DNA of 64,000 bases, from the NCBI GenBank assembly GCA_027924585.1, contig BSBM01001719.1:13163001-13227000 (forward strand), in the 5' to 3' direction. This document shows, in pieces, positions 11,180 to 23,200 of the stretch. Numbering within the stretch: position 1 is the stretch's first letter; every line of letters starts with the position of its first letter. The notes below the pieces were generated by a model that was not told the origin of the DNA, did no database searches, and was given only the letters and a program-made list of their open reading frames with translations. The translations under genes were made by a program, and so were the position numbers. This DNA is from Larix kaempferi (taxonomy: Eukaryota > Streptophyta > Pinopsida > Pinales > Pinaceae).

Positions 11180-13031
11180 AAAACCCTCATAATCAAAACC
11201 CTTGTATTTTTTTTATTTTTCAGATCTACTTGGATCTAGCATGCTTTTGGGAATGAAACTTGAAACCCACCTCTATAGTATCCATGGTAATTCGGATCTA
11301 TAGTTTGGTGGTGATTGGCCTTAATTTGACCCATTTCCCAAGGCACCTTGCCCTCCTTGAGTGAAGTCGCATTCCTTGAGGGAGGCAATTTTGTTGGTTC
11401 CAAGACGTGGGTAGGTGAGTTTGTTTCTTCATTGGATAGATCAATCTCTAAAACCTACCCCTAGTGCTCACCTTGTTGATTTTCACCTTGTGGGCCCCAT
11501 TCCTCATTTTAAGGGTTGAGCCCCACTTGGGTCACTTGGTGATACATTATATCTATGGAGATCTAGCCATGGCATGTGTTTGACATTGAACACCCACCTT
11601 GATATTCATCTCAACTATCTCGATCTATAATTTGGTGGACATCCGACTCCATTTGCCCCTTGATCTAAGGCACTAGTCCTCCTTGAGGCAAGTCGCACTC
11701 CTTGGGTAGGTGTCCATTTGCTAGAGCCCACATGTGGGTATTTCTAACTCTTCGTCAAATCCATAGATCTATGCTATAGCATACCCCCTAGTGCCATCTC
11801 ATTTTAATTTTCACCATGTGGGCCTTATTTGGACCATTTTCCACTTTTTAAGGAGTGGGTCCCACTTGGCTAATTTTCATGGTACTAACTCATCTTTAGA
11901 TATATTAATTGAACCTCATAAGTGGCCCTAGTCATTCATTGGTTGAAACACTTGTCACTCTTTAAGCCTCTTCAACCGCACCTTAACCCTTGGGTCCACT
12001 TAACTTTCATAGATCTAACTCACCATTGATCTCTTTATTTCATCACACACATTTCCCTAGGAATCTTTGGGTTAGCTAGTCTTCAATGATTGGCTAGGGT
12101 CTCCCCCTTGATCTTGATTAGTCTTGATCTAAAGTGAAGAGTGCCTTGGTTGATGTGACTCCCAGCTTGCATTGGGAACCGTGGCATCTCTTGGGTCACC
12201 TCTTTAGTTGTCCAACACCTCTACCATCCTGGATGGGATACCTTTAGGGACAACTACAAGTTGTGTGATAACACCCTCATTGTTAAAACCGTCATTTTAC
12301 TTTTTTTTAGATCTACTTGGATCTAGCAAGCTTTTGGGGATAAAATTTAAAACACACCTTAATAATATTCACGGCAATCCCAATCTATAGTTTGGTGGTG
12401 TTTGGACTCCATTTGGCCCATTTCCCAAGGCACATTGGTCTCTCCAAGGGAAGTTGCATTCCTTGAGGGAGGCTTTTTGCTAGGTTCTAGTACGTGGGTA
12501 GTTGAGTTTGTTGCTTCATTGGATAGATCACCCCTCAAAACCTACCCCTAGTGCTTTACCCCATTGATTTTCACCTTGTGGACCCCATTCCTTATTTTAA
12601 GGGAAGAGCTCCACTTGGGTCACTGGGTAATGCATTAGCTCATTCTTAGATCTACTTGCTTAACTTCATAAGTGACCTTAATCAAACACTTGGTTGACTC
12701 ATTTATCCTTTTGCTTAAGCCTCTCAACCAAGCCCTAACCACCTTGGGTCCACTTACTTTTCTAGATCTAAAATCTTGCACCATTGTTATCCTTGCATAA
12801 CTTTACACATTTCCCTAGGAATCTTTGGGTTAGCTAGTCTTCATAGATTGGCTAGGGTCTCTCCCTTGATCTTGATTCTTCTTGATCTAAAGTGAAGGTT
12901 GCCTCGGTTATCGTGACACCCACTTGCATTGGGAACCGTGGCAAGTCTTGGGTCACCTCTTTAGTTTTCCAACACCTCTACCATCCTGGATGGGATACCT
13001 TTAGGGACAACTACAAGTTGTGTGATAACAA
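11180..13031 (+). repeat. Diverged tandem repeats ending in GTTGTGTGATAACA
   Basis: Two long units end in the same roughly 80-bp block, GGGTCACCTCTTTAGTT through ACAAGTTGTGTGATAACA, at about 12195-12275 and 12945-13031. Each begins with CAGATCTACTTGGATCTAGC or a close variant (11221 and about 12310). The first unit also contains an internal degenerate repeat sharing GATCTATA(G/A)TTTGGTGG and AAGTCGCA(T/C)TCCTTG. An inverted copy of the end block is at 20204-20277. No coding frame is supported. This is most likely the non-coding body of a retroelement family. Confidence 0.65.
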
Positions 13032-13757
13032 GTACTTCAATGGTACGTACCCAGCCGTACCCAAATCCAACCTCGCGTACCGGGTACTTCACTTATGAAA
13101 ACATGGTACTTGCATGGATTTCGGTACACCGTACTGCATGTTTGGGTACGTGGGAGGTATGACCGTTGGGAAATTTACCTTAGCTAGCCGGTCGAGGGGG
13201 GTCGATTTGCAATGTTTGAAGTTTAAAATTTTAAAAATTAAAAATTAAAACACTGAAACACATGTTATGTGGGCACTTACCCCTTACCTAAACCTACATG
13301 GCACTCCATTTCTCACTGCTAGTGCTCCGTGCTCACTACTCCAACAATGCCTATCTAGAGAGCTTGCTGACAGAGGACCTTAGTGATGCTGATGACATTG
13401 ATCCTGAGGATGCTAATGACATGGCTTGAGGAAGCCAAATCAGCTATCTTGTTCATTGTTCAATGTTTACTGTTTTGAACTTTCTTTTTCATGTCTGGAA
13501 ATGCCATTCAGTCTTCCAGTCTTCCACTTGATATCTACTATGAGTCTATGGCATATGATTTATCAAATTTATTATTTTATGTTTCAAATTTTCAATGTGA
13601 ATGTTCATATGAATCATTGAATTTAGAGATATCAAATATACATGTATATATACAGTACCCCCGACATACCCAAGTACCCTGTTTCAAAAAGTGGCGTCCC
13701 CATCCCCGTCCCCATACTTGTACCCATCCCTGTACCCACGTTTCCTGGCAACTTAGC
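13032..13757. mobile_element. Possible hAT-like remnant bounded by GTACCC-rich segments
   Basis: GTACCC-rich segments lie at 13040-13090 and 13655-13740. Between them, 13305-13429 reads as a short in-frame tail starting MALHFS and ending TEDLSDADDIDPEDANDMA before TGA. An acidic tail like this resembles the C-terminus of some hAT transposases. Terminal inverted repeats and a target duplication could not be defined. Treat this as a weak hypothesis. Confidence 0.25.
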
Positions 13758-14945
13758 TTAAGATCAACGATTGTGACTTAATCTCAAGTTCACTTTTTAG
13801 TCATTAGCCAACATTGAGATATAAAAGTCACTTACTCAATAATTAAGCAAGTAACTAGAGAGTAAATGGACAACTTCTGCATGCTTGACACCTAGCCTAT
13901 GTAGAAGCTCCTGTCCAAGCTATGATCATCAACTAATAGTCTAATTCCAGTCTCAAATCCAATTTTGGTCTTAATAATGTTTCTAAGAATGAATCCTTGT
14001 TTCAATCCCTAAGGTTAATTATCTCTCCCTTGTTAAAGCATTTACATAGTGGTATTTCGACTGTTTTTGTTTCCATGGACTGTTTTCTTTCTGGCCTGTT
14101 TTTATCTGAAAGCATTTACATAGTGGTATTTAAACTGTTTTTGTTTCCATGGTTATTTGCTTTCCATGAACTGTTTTTGTCTGAAATGGGATATCTCCTT
14201 CTGGCACATGCTTCAAGTATATTTTGGAAGAACATATGTTCTAGGACAGACTGCTGTGAACCTTTTTTGCTATATATTGATCAGAAATAAGGAGGTTTTA
14301 TATGCAGAATTTGGAGATACTGCAAAGTATTTCACAGCTGAAAATCTCTCTTGCTGGGGATTTCATGGAAGAATTACGTTTAGTCCTAATAATCTGAGTT
14401 TGTCTTAGAAGTCCTGTATCTATCTAGATTCTAGAGTCTAGACTAAGGAGATGAAAAAGAGATAGAAATGGATAGTCATACACAACACCATCCATTCCAT
14501 TCCCTGTATAGCCTTAATTTGCATGCTATTTTATTTGACTTCATCGTCCACATCCTCTTCTCTTCTCTTCCTACTCCTGCATACCCGACATCAGGTTCAT
14601 TTAGCAACCACCCTAAGAGTTCGCTTCACTACCGGAAGTTGTAGGAGTGCAAATCCAAATTACAGAAAATGAAACTACTAGAAGGAAAGAGGATGGATAG
14701 AATCTATGCTACCCTTTTGGGATCAAATATTATATGACTTGTAAATTTAATTGGACAATCACTGTTTTGCGGTTCAAGCTTTTTCACCATGAATATCCTT
14801 ATGGCATATATGCTCGTTAAGTTTTGAATTCTGTGTTTAATTTTCATAGCATTAAATGCTATCTGATGATATTTGATCAAAATTGAATATCAAGGTTTTG
14901 CAATGAATAGTTTCGAATCTTTAAATGTGTTTTTATGTTCTACAG
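13758..14945. other. Likely intron or intergenic sequence upstream of the host exon
   Basis: No supported gene. A 74-bp direct duplication begins at 14036 and 14110 (AAGCATTTACATAGTGGTAT shared). The stretch ends in a good splice acceptor, TTTTTATGTTCTACAG, at 14945. I found no convincing preceding exon, so that exon may be far upstream, beyond the transposons. Confidence 0.5.
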
Positions 14946-15596
14946 CAAGCTGTGATGACGGCACCTACAGTGCCATCAAAAGGTGTTTTGACAGGAAGCA
15001 AATCATCAGGGAAGAGGCAACCTGCTGTGCTCCTTAGCAAGCCCCCGATATCACAAGCAGCACAGTACGTCCTGCCTATTTCAGCAAGGTCCATGTCAAC
15101 AGCACAATTTAGGCCCTCCAGTTTTCATCAGGTTTTGACTACTTCAGGAGTTACACTCTCTTTACCGTCTCCACATCTTCAAGCTGCACCTGTATCTGCT
15201 ACTACTGGTATAATGACAAGTATTGCTGCTCCTACAGGCCCTCTACCTCCCGTAGCCCGACCGTATTCAATGTTTCCCCCATATGTTGTTCAACGTCCAT
15301 CTGGCAGCTATCTATCTATGCCAACATGGCATCATATGAACTCATATGTTCCAAATCATTACCCATCCTCTACATATGGATATCAAACATTTCAACCTTC
15401 TTCACAGTATTTGTCTCATCCTTCCCAGCCATATTATAATCAACATAATTTTCCTCCGTTCCCTTCAAGTGCAATGAAAGGATTGATAAATAAAAATGAT
15501 GAAATGGATGAATCAGAAAGTGAGACAGAGACAAGCTCAAGTGAAGGAGGGGAGAAAAGCAATAAATCAAACAGTTCTGAGCATAAAGACATATAG
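14946..15596 (+). CDS. Last coding exon of an unrecognised Ser/Pro/Gln-rich host protein
   Basis: A 216-codon open segment follows a clear acceptor (TTCTACAG at 14938-14945) and ends in TAG at 15594-15596. It is rich in Ser, Pro, Tyr and Gln, with clusters such as SYLSMPTWHHMNSYVPNHYP and YYNQHNFPPFPSS. It ends in an acidic, Ser-rich tail around DEMDESESETETSSSEGG followed by a Lys/Ser stretch. I recognise no folded domain. Composition suggests a disordered C-terminus, for example of a nuclear regulatory protein, but that is a guess. Continuing the frame upstream gives a Met at 14925, which is probably intron. Codon quality and the splice site make this the best candidate for a resident gene in the window. 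Confidence 0.6.
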   Translation, partial: QAVMTAPTVPSKGVLTGSKSSGKRQPAVLLSKPPISQAAQYVLPISARSMSTAQFRPSSFHQVLTTSGVTLSLPSPHLQAAPVSATTGIMTSIAAPTGPLPPVARPYSMFPPYVVQRPSGSYLSMPTWHHMNSYVPNHYPSSTYGYQTFQPSSQYLSHPSQPYYNQHNFPPFPSSAMKGLINKNDEMDESESETETSSSEGGEKSNKSNSSEHKDI

Positions 15597-17251
15597 AATA
15601 CTGAAATGCTACATGTAATTTTGGGGTTCTTCGTCAGTAATTAAACTGGATGGAGTAGTCACCCCTTTCACAATGAACATTGAATATTACATGCAATGAA
15701 AATTTGACTATCTGTTGAATATCTCAAATGCCTCTTGCATGCGCTTTATCTCTATGGGTCTTTATTTTTTTATTCACAGATGTATAGTTTAAAATTCATC
15801 TAACCATGTTTGTCACTTGCAACAAAGAGAAAAGTTATCCTGAACTGTGTAACTGCTAATTAACAACAATTCTTGCAAGCCCACTTCATTAGCAAGATTT
15901 GAAGATTATGTTATTGATCTTTGAGGAGCGTTTTCATTGCCTCCAACTATCATTCTGTTGTGAATGTATTTTTTACTGAGAAAATACTGTATTATACAAA
16001 AAGAAATGATATAGATAAAGAAAGACAATTAGCTTATTGCAGCGAGCGCTGCAATAAGGTCTGAATAGGCACTCATTGACATATTTTTGGCACCATTGGC
16101 AAGAAAATAGCCTTTGGTCTGGTTACTTACCTCATCCATTCACAACCTTTGAAAAACAGAGTAAGTACTTACGAATCCTTCAAAAAGGCAGTTACAGCAC
16201 AGTTTCCAAAGAGAATACAGTGCTGCAATCTGTATACAATGCCATAATCCAACAAAAACACCAGGGATGTGCAATTTACAGTCACCAAAGCAGAGCTACC
16301 CTCCAGTGAATGGTAACTTGCAATATGGAGAGGTTATGCTAAACTAGTCTCCAACATAGGCGAGCAAACGGACACTTCCTCTGTTGTAAATATTTAAGAT
16401 AATTTGATTTTTTTCTAGTTTATCATTATGCCTGACAAATAGGTATTCATTTCCTCATTTCCTCTCATAGCTTGAATGTTTTGTGGAGTATAAAGTTTAA
16501 AGTTTAAATAAAGTTTAAACAATACAACTCGTGAAGTTTTCACCTGGTCTTAGGGCACAAATTGAAATGAGACCTTAGCTACACATTGTATCAATCAAAT
16601 TGATTTAGTTTGCTACAGCCCCTGATTTTGGGACCTTCTGCAAAAAAAAAGTGGTGAATTCTAAATGCAATTTGTGTGCTCACTTCTATCCCTTTTGCAT
16701 TGAAGTTACTTTTCTCGAAAGGTCATTGCAATCGTTGGGTGTATGTAACATTTTAAATGGCATCATGCAAAAAATGTAGTTTACAATTCACTTTGAATTT
16801 GAAACAGAAGTTGTCATCTTAGATGGTCTTCAAAATATTAAGCTGATATCTTTGTAGGCAAGAAATCGAGAAGCAATAGAATAGTTAGGGTAATGTTTAG
16901 GGCTCCATCTCAAATATTATTTTCCACCAAGTATTTGGCCAAAACTAAAAACATAAGATAGACGGAGATGGATTGCCTTACATTCTGAATTCTTTTGTAA
17001 CATGGTTCTCCAATCTTGCATTGAATGAATCAGCCTACGTCTGTTTCTATTTCAGATTCATGATAAGTGGGGAGAGGATTTTATCCTTCCCTTTACTCTC
17101 ATACCTAAACTTGTGTTTCCTTTTAGGAGAGTTTATTTTCAAGATTAGGATGTGTTTCCTTTTAGGAGAGTTTATTTTCTATTCTTGAAGGCCTTATCTT
17201 TCGTTAGTCAACAATTTATAGTGTGTCCTCTTTATTCATTCGATTTTACTG
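15597..17251. other. 3' flank of the host exon and intergenic DNA
   Basis: AT-rich sequence following the stop codon. No further exon is supported. It holds the perfect 12-bp inverted repeat at 16033-16058 and otherwise only short chance frames. I could not place the polyadenylation site of the upstream gene. Confidence 0.5.
16033..16058. repeat. Perfect 12-bp inverted repeat with 2-bp centre
   Basis: CTTATTGCAGCG, then AG, then CGCTGCAATAAG. The arms match perfectly and are GC-richer than the surroundings. Nothing follows it that would make it a terminator. It may be the collapsed remnant of a small inverted-repeat element. Confidence 0.85.
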
Positions 17252-17635
17252 TTTTGAAAATACAATTTTGTTGCTATCATCAGCAATTGGTATTCAATTG
17301 TGTTTTAGAGAATATTACAGTGACATGTAGCTGTTGAAAATATGAGAACATTGTAATTGGCTCTGTTATAGTCTAGATTCTGAATTTTGAAAATACAATT
17401 TTGTTGCTATCATCAGCAATTGGTATTCAATTGTGTTTTAGATCATATTACAGTGACATGTAACTGTTGAAAATATGAGAACATTGTAATTGGCTCTGTT
17501 ATAGTCTAGATTCTGAATTTTGAAAATACAATTTTGTTGCTATCATCAGCAATTGGTATTCAATTGTGCTTTAGATAATATTACAGTGACATGTAACTGT
17601 TGAAAATATGAGAACATTGTAATGGCTCTGTACTA
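17252..17635 (+). repeat. Three tandem copies of a 133-bp unit
   Basis: Units begin at TTTTGAAAATACAATTTTG at 17252, 17385 and 17518 (period exactly 133 bp). The third is truncated after CATTGTAATGGCTCTGT. The copies differ at only a few positions, for example GTAGCTG/GTAACTG and AGAGAA/AGATCA/AGATAA, so the amplification is fairly young. Not coding. Confidence 0.9.
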
Positions 17636-17699
17636 TTCATGATCATACTTTGATTTTCCCTTGTAACATTACCAGTATAGATTAATCTTAAACCTGCAT

Positions 17700-17870
17700 C
17701 TATCAAGCACTAAGCACTAAGAGGGATCTAAGAGGGATCCAATTTCTTGAGGTATACATTTTTTTCTTGATGTGTAAAAAATTTAAGATAAAAATTTACA
17801 TCTCAGAAAATTGGATCTCTCTCGGTGCTTGAAATTTACACCTCAAGAAATTTACACCGGGTTTAAGATG
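17700..17870. repeat. Small foldback (inverted-repeat) element
   Basis: AGCACTAAGAGGGATC and GGGATCCAATTTCTTGAGGT on the left are matched by inverted CAGAAAATTGGATCTCTCTC, CGGTGCTT and ACCTCAAGAAATT on the right. The whole could fold into an imperfect hairpin of about 160 bp, as a miniature inverted-repeat element would. No target duplication could be settled. Confidence 0.5.
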
Positions 17871-19560
17871 GATCCATGCTGGTTTTAATTTTTTTATTTT
17901 GATGAGCCAACATGTTATTCTTTTGTAACGTGGTTATAGTTTCCATGTCAGTGTTACCCACATTACGTGACAACATCTACTCCATACTGGGCTGTAGAGC
18001 ACCTCGTTACCCTCGGTGCAATAAAGAAATCATTGAAGCAAAATTTACACTATGTTTCACAATTAATATTTACAAAATAATAAGAAGAAAAAGGCCAAAT
18101 TTATCTACTTGAATTGGACCCACCTTTGTCATAGCAACATGATGAATTTTAGATATTATGTTATACTTTATACTCTCTATAATCTCTCTACGAAGAAATT
18201 TCTTAGAGGTTTATGATCGTTCACACCTCAAATTTCTATTTAGGCTGTCAATTGTTTAGTTTTGTATTACTTCTAAGTTTGACAATTTTGACATTTTTAC
18301 TTGATAATTACAGTTGTACTTTCCTTCAGAGATTATGAGAGTTCAAGACTAAACTCCATTAGGCGGGTACATGTTTTACCAGAAATAATAGATATATTTT
18401 TATTATTGATATATTGAATATTCACTTTGGATGATTACCTGGATTTTCTCTAAAAAGTAAAGGTGAATCTAATTTGTTTTAGAGGTTGAATGATTCAAAA
18501 GAGGGTTCGTAGATTTTGATTGAAAAACAAAGTACACCTATCTTTATATATAATGTATGGATGTTACTAAAATAGGAAAAGAACATATAAAATAATGCAC
18601 CCCAATCTTTGTAAGTTGACATTGCAGTCATTTGCCTTACCACTTCTAGTAAAGAGTTGATTTTCCTTCACGATAGTTCAATTTCAATAAATACTGACAT
18701 CAAGCATAAGCAGTGTGTGGGCAACCCATACATTCCATTCCGATTCCATTATTCACTCGCCTGTTTAGTTTATGGCGTACCCTTTTGCTCAAAATGCATT
18801 TGTGTACATGAAGCATCTGTTATGATACATTAAGAATCCTATACTTTGCAACAACGCACAATGGATTATGAGACCTGAGTTAGTAGTTATGAGACCCAAG
18901 GTTTTCGACAAATGTGTCGATAGTGTATTGTGGCTCTCCACTTCGCTAGAGTGTAACACAGGTCAATTCTGTGTTGTGGCTCTCCACTTTGCAAAGTGTG
19001 TAATAGAGGCTATGATGGTTTGGCTGGTGTGCTCTTATGACGAGAGGCCTGATAAAATGATATTGGAGTTGGTGCCTAGTTGTTATATAAGGGATATAGC
19101 CCACAACTATGAGGATGGATTGGTGTACACCTAGAACTATGTGAGAAGGCTCATGTTTGAAATTGAACCATCAAAGTAGGGAAAAAGTGTTCATTGAGTT
19201 TACTCTTTGTATGTATTGTTTTAATGTAACGTTTGGTGAGTTTTCGATTGACTACACCAAATTGATCTACAACAGTTCATTTATTGATAAATATCCAACA
19301 TAAAAATGATAGTAAACATAAATTCATTTATTGATAAATATCCAACATAAAAATGATAGTAAACATAAATTTCTATAGGACAAATAAATATATTTTATAA
19401 ATGATTGAATAGATGATAGAATATAGTGATTACAATGCCATGGGACGATATAGATATACTTATATATGCATTGATTGATCACCATGGATGATGTCATGTC
19501 CCCTCATTAAGATGTGACACTTCAATAATTATTTATTTATTTATTAATTGATGTTTATCT
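17871..19560. other. Intergenic DNA without supported genes
   Basis: AT-rich. It contains a perfect two-copy 47-bp tandem repeat (19276-19322 and 19323-19369, starting TTCATTTATTGATAAATATC) and a near-repeat of TGTGGCTCTCCACTT about 18929-18995. The reading frame at 18868-19134 shows no domain and I do not support it. Confidence 0.5.
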
Positions 19561-20203
19561 AAGTACATTACATTACCTTCCCCATGAAAAATTCTTTGTC
19601 CTCAAAACATATTTACGAAAAAGACCTATCTCATGTTCTTATTCGTAATGCTTTCTCATGATCCTCTGTACTTGTTGCTGTGATAGTTGATAAACCAAGA
19701 TGACATGAATTATGAAGTGTTGAGCAGAATTGTCTCACCGTGAATTGGTCAAGCCACCTTATTTCAATTTTCCGTAAAATCGTGTAGCGACTTCTATGAT
19801 TTGGAAAATGATCAGATTTCACACTTAAGCTTCTTTCCAATATAGTCGATCTTTACTTGGCTTCGCATATTGAATTTGTTTTCAATTAGTTTGTTGATAA
19901 CATGATAAGGCATCCCTGTATCTTGAGTCACACTTTTGGAACCTCTGTCTTTTGATACTTTTGGTGATTTATTGGTTGATAAGATTTTGATTAGATCTAT
20001 ATTGGTTCCTTCCTCCAACATCTCAATTTTTATATATAATGACTTTCATGATTCAATTGGATTGGTCATTGTTTCTTTATCAACTAGTGATTCATAATTG
20101 ATCAATGCTTCCTTGCTGGTAAGTTGCTTTAACTTATTATATAGCAACTTCTTATCATTTTTTAGCTTCTTAATTTGTATAATAAAGCTTTGATTATGAA
20201 CCT
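19560..20203 (-). pseudogene. Degraded retroelement coding remnant
   Basis: Minus-strand frames at 19812-20021 and 19631-19840 and further minus-strand open sequence up to 20203 read like consecutive pieces of one protein. They contain Lys/Glu-rich, coiled-coil-like segments and the phrase GMPYHVINKLIENKFNMRSQ. Near 19580 the strand reads FEDKEFFMGKVM, reminiscent of the downstream end of some LTR-retrotransposon polyproteins. Family assignment is not secure. It is interrupted at 20204 by the TGTTATCACAC block. Confidence 0.35.
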
Positions 20204-20277
20204 GTTATCACACAACTTGTAGTTGTCCCTAAATGTATCCCATCCGGGATGCTAGAGGAGATGGACAACTAAAGAGG
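20204..20277 (-). repeat. Inverted copy of the 12.2/12.95-kb repeat end
   Basis: TGTTATCACACAACTTGTAG through GACAACTAAAGAGG is the reverse complement of the block that ends the tandem units at 12275 and 13031. It begins with TGTTATCA, consistent with being an element terminus (TG...CA type). It is cut off on its right by TGTAACATTCC, where the Gypsy LTR appears to begin. Confidence 0.75.
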
Positions 20278-23200
20278 TGTAACATTCCAAAAATTCATAA
20301 AAATTTAAAATTTTTCTAGGCGGTCTAATTGCCAATAAATGCTATGCGAAAGTATAAAGTTTCAGCAATTATGTTTACTGTTTAAATAAAAGGGACGTTT
20401 AAACTCTTCATAAAATTTCATTAATTATTTAATTGTCTATTGGACAATTAAATAGAAAGTGTCGTAACACTTGAGTATATAATCGTCATTAAACGCATGT
20501 CGTAACACATTTAGTTAAATCTATAGTCCTGCATTTGAGTAATGTAATTTTGCCTATATTATTGTCATTAACTTACGATAATTCAACACTCCCAAGTTTG
20601 TCTTTACTATCGCAATACTTTCTTTTAAGTTGTTATTTTCTGCGGCATCGTACATGTCCCAAGGACCTATGTCTTGGTGATGCTATAACTATAATTATAA
20701 CAGTGTCGTCTTTTAACATTAAAGTGAGATAGTAGAGTTATGAGCCTACAAGTAGTTGCGACCACGTTACGACTCAGTTGTAACCTAGTTAAGGTTCTTT
20801 GACTTTTTTAGTTGATACTTATGATGGTCTTTATAAGCTGATAACATCTTATTAATATTTTCTGTCGTAAGTGTTTTTATACTTATCTCGCCATATTAAA
20901 TGTTAATCTAAGTAAGATAGGATGTAATTGATTCAATTTGTTGGCAAGTGCATACTGGTATTACCCGAGGCTTACTTAGCTTACGTTAATGCATAATACT
21001 CTTATGTGCATAGGTTACAGGTTTGATTTTAATTCTTAGCAAGGGTTTCATAAGATTACAATGTACATGAGTGTGTGATATTATTATGCATATGAAGATT
21101 ATGGTGTTGCCTACTTCATTACTTGATTCTATTTTAATTGCCCAAGCTTACGTAAGGTGTAGAAGACTTCCATTCTATGCAACAATGTATTTGCAACTTT
21201 TGGAGTTGGTGTAAGCAATAGTTAACTCCACAAACATTAAAAACTTAGAGGTCAAAGGGTATTTTTACTTGGCAATAATTAAATGTTTGGGTCGAACTAT
21301 AAAGAAATGGGTCTTTGGTCCACCATTCAGCGTTTATATTAAAATGTGCCCAAGTTCTATGTTGAAAACTATATCAATGTGGGTTTCGGCTTGCTCGTTG
21401 GTGGTGGTAGCTCGGCATTTATGATAATCGCATGAACAAGAAATTAATGTAGCTCGGGTTTAACAAAACCCTACAACTACACAAGGGGGTTTGGTATTTT
21501 TTCAAATGTTATGCTCATCGTGGAGGAAGGAAGGTAGAGACTTCTCGGCTGCCAGGGTTACTAACCTCCTGAGCACTACCAGCCAGTTGGTTACAACCAG
21601 AGTTGTGGTTCTTTAATGTGGCCCTGTCGTGCGAATACAACAACTGCTCTAGTTGGTTACAACCAGAGTTATTCCTCGGCCAGGGTTCCAATCCTGTGTT
21701 GGTAAGTTTTTAAATGAATAAGCCTTCGTTGTTTACAAATGCAAGCTTCCAGTTTCGTTTTAATGGCGTTTAACCTCGATGTCTTTACATGGCAGTGACT
21801 ACAGTCAAAACCTACGGTAACTGGCTTGTGCAAGAGTATGAAACTTTCCTCCAGTGGTAATGAAACCACGGTAAGCCTTGGTTTCATCCCCAGATGTCAC
21901 CTCTGTCAACGAAAGGAAGGGTCATTTGGTTTTTATGTTACTCTTCTGCAATGTTGTTTGTTTTATACAAAGAGCCGTGGGCAAAGTTAGGGTTGTAAGA
22001 GGATATAGTGGCTAAAGACCATGGTTGGGCCTTTGTTCACTTTTGTCATTGGATTTAAGGGGACAAGGTCTCTGGATAGAGAACCCTCGAGCAATGCTAC
22101 TGCGTTTGTAAAATCTTTAATGGAATAAAAAAAAAAGACTCGGCTCTCAGTTTGGTTCTTCGTTTTTGACTAAAGATAATGTAAAAGCAATGTGCCTTAA
22201 TTTGACCTTTCATCAGTTCCAGTAATGATAGATTTTGTATCATTTTACTGTTGGTTTGGTATTTGAAACTATCATTTATATGATACCGGGTTTGAACCCT
22301 TGAGCTGTCGTGTTTCTAGATTTTTTTTGTAAATTAAGTGTTAATATTTATGCCTGGGCGAGCTCTCCAAGTGAGGCTCGAGCCCTCGGCCTTCGTTTAT
22401 AAATCTGTGTAGTGCTGGCCCATACCGAACCCTAACCTTGGTTTCGATAATTATAAGGATGTGTGTATAAAGTATTTTGATGTAACTCGAAAATGTGGAT
22501 TCAGTGTTCAATGTAATTGATTCCAATGGTGCAGGTTTTGAGCCTAGCATTGTACTGAGTTTTTATTAAGCGTTACGTTCAACATAAGAGTGAGTGCTCC
22601 AAATGGATACTCAAACCCTCGATTCTCGTTTGAACCCTGTGTATCGTTTAAACGTAGGAAACTGGTAGTTATTAAATGTTTTATTACTGTTAAAGAATAT
22701 GGGTTCTTATTGAACCTTCGGATGAGCCTATACATGCCTTGATCCCGAAACTTATTGTTTTCTTTTGAAAAATTTATGTGTTAAATGCCAACCTGGGCAT
22801 GCCTCTTATCATGGCTCGAACCCATGGCCTAAAGCGTTATTCGTGATAAAATTATTATTGTGTTGTAAAAACTTGTAATGCCTTGAGTTTTGGGAATGCT
22901 ATGCATTAACCCTACTGTCTTACGACTTAGTAGGAAGATGAAGTTTAGAGTTTACACTTAGTTACAATTGATGCGAATGCATAGTTTATATTGATTAAGG
23001 GTATTTAAATTTTTCCACTGTATATTTAAATGATTTTACAGTAATATTTGTACAGTGGTTCAATACTTGGCATAGTCGACTTATTCATTATATAATGTAT
23101 TTGATTGGCATCAAAGGTTGTTATATATATATACTAGGTTGAAAATAATGTGTTAATACTGTATGTTGATACTTTGTATTCTTAAATGGTACATTCTTGA

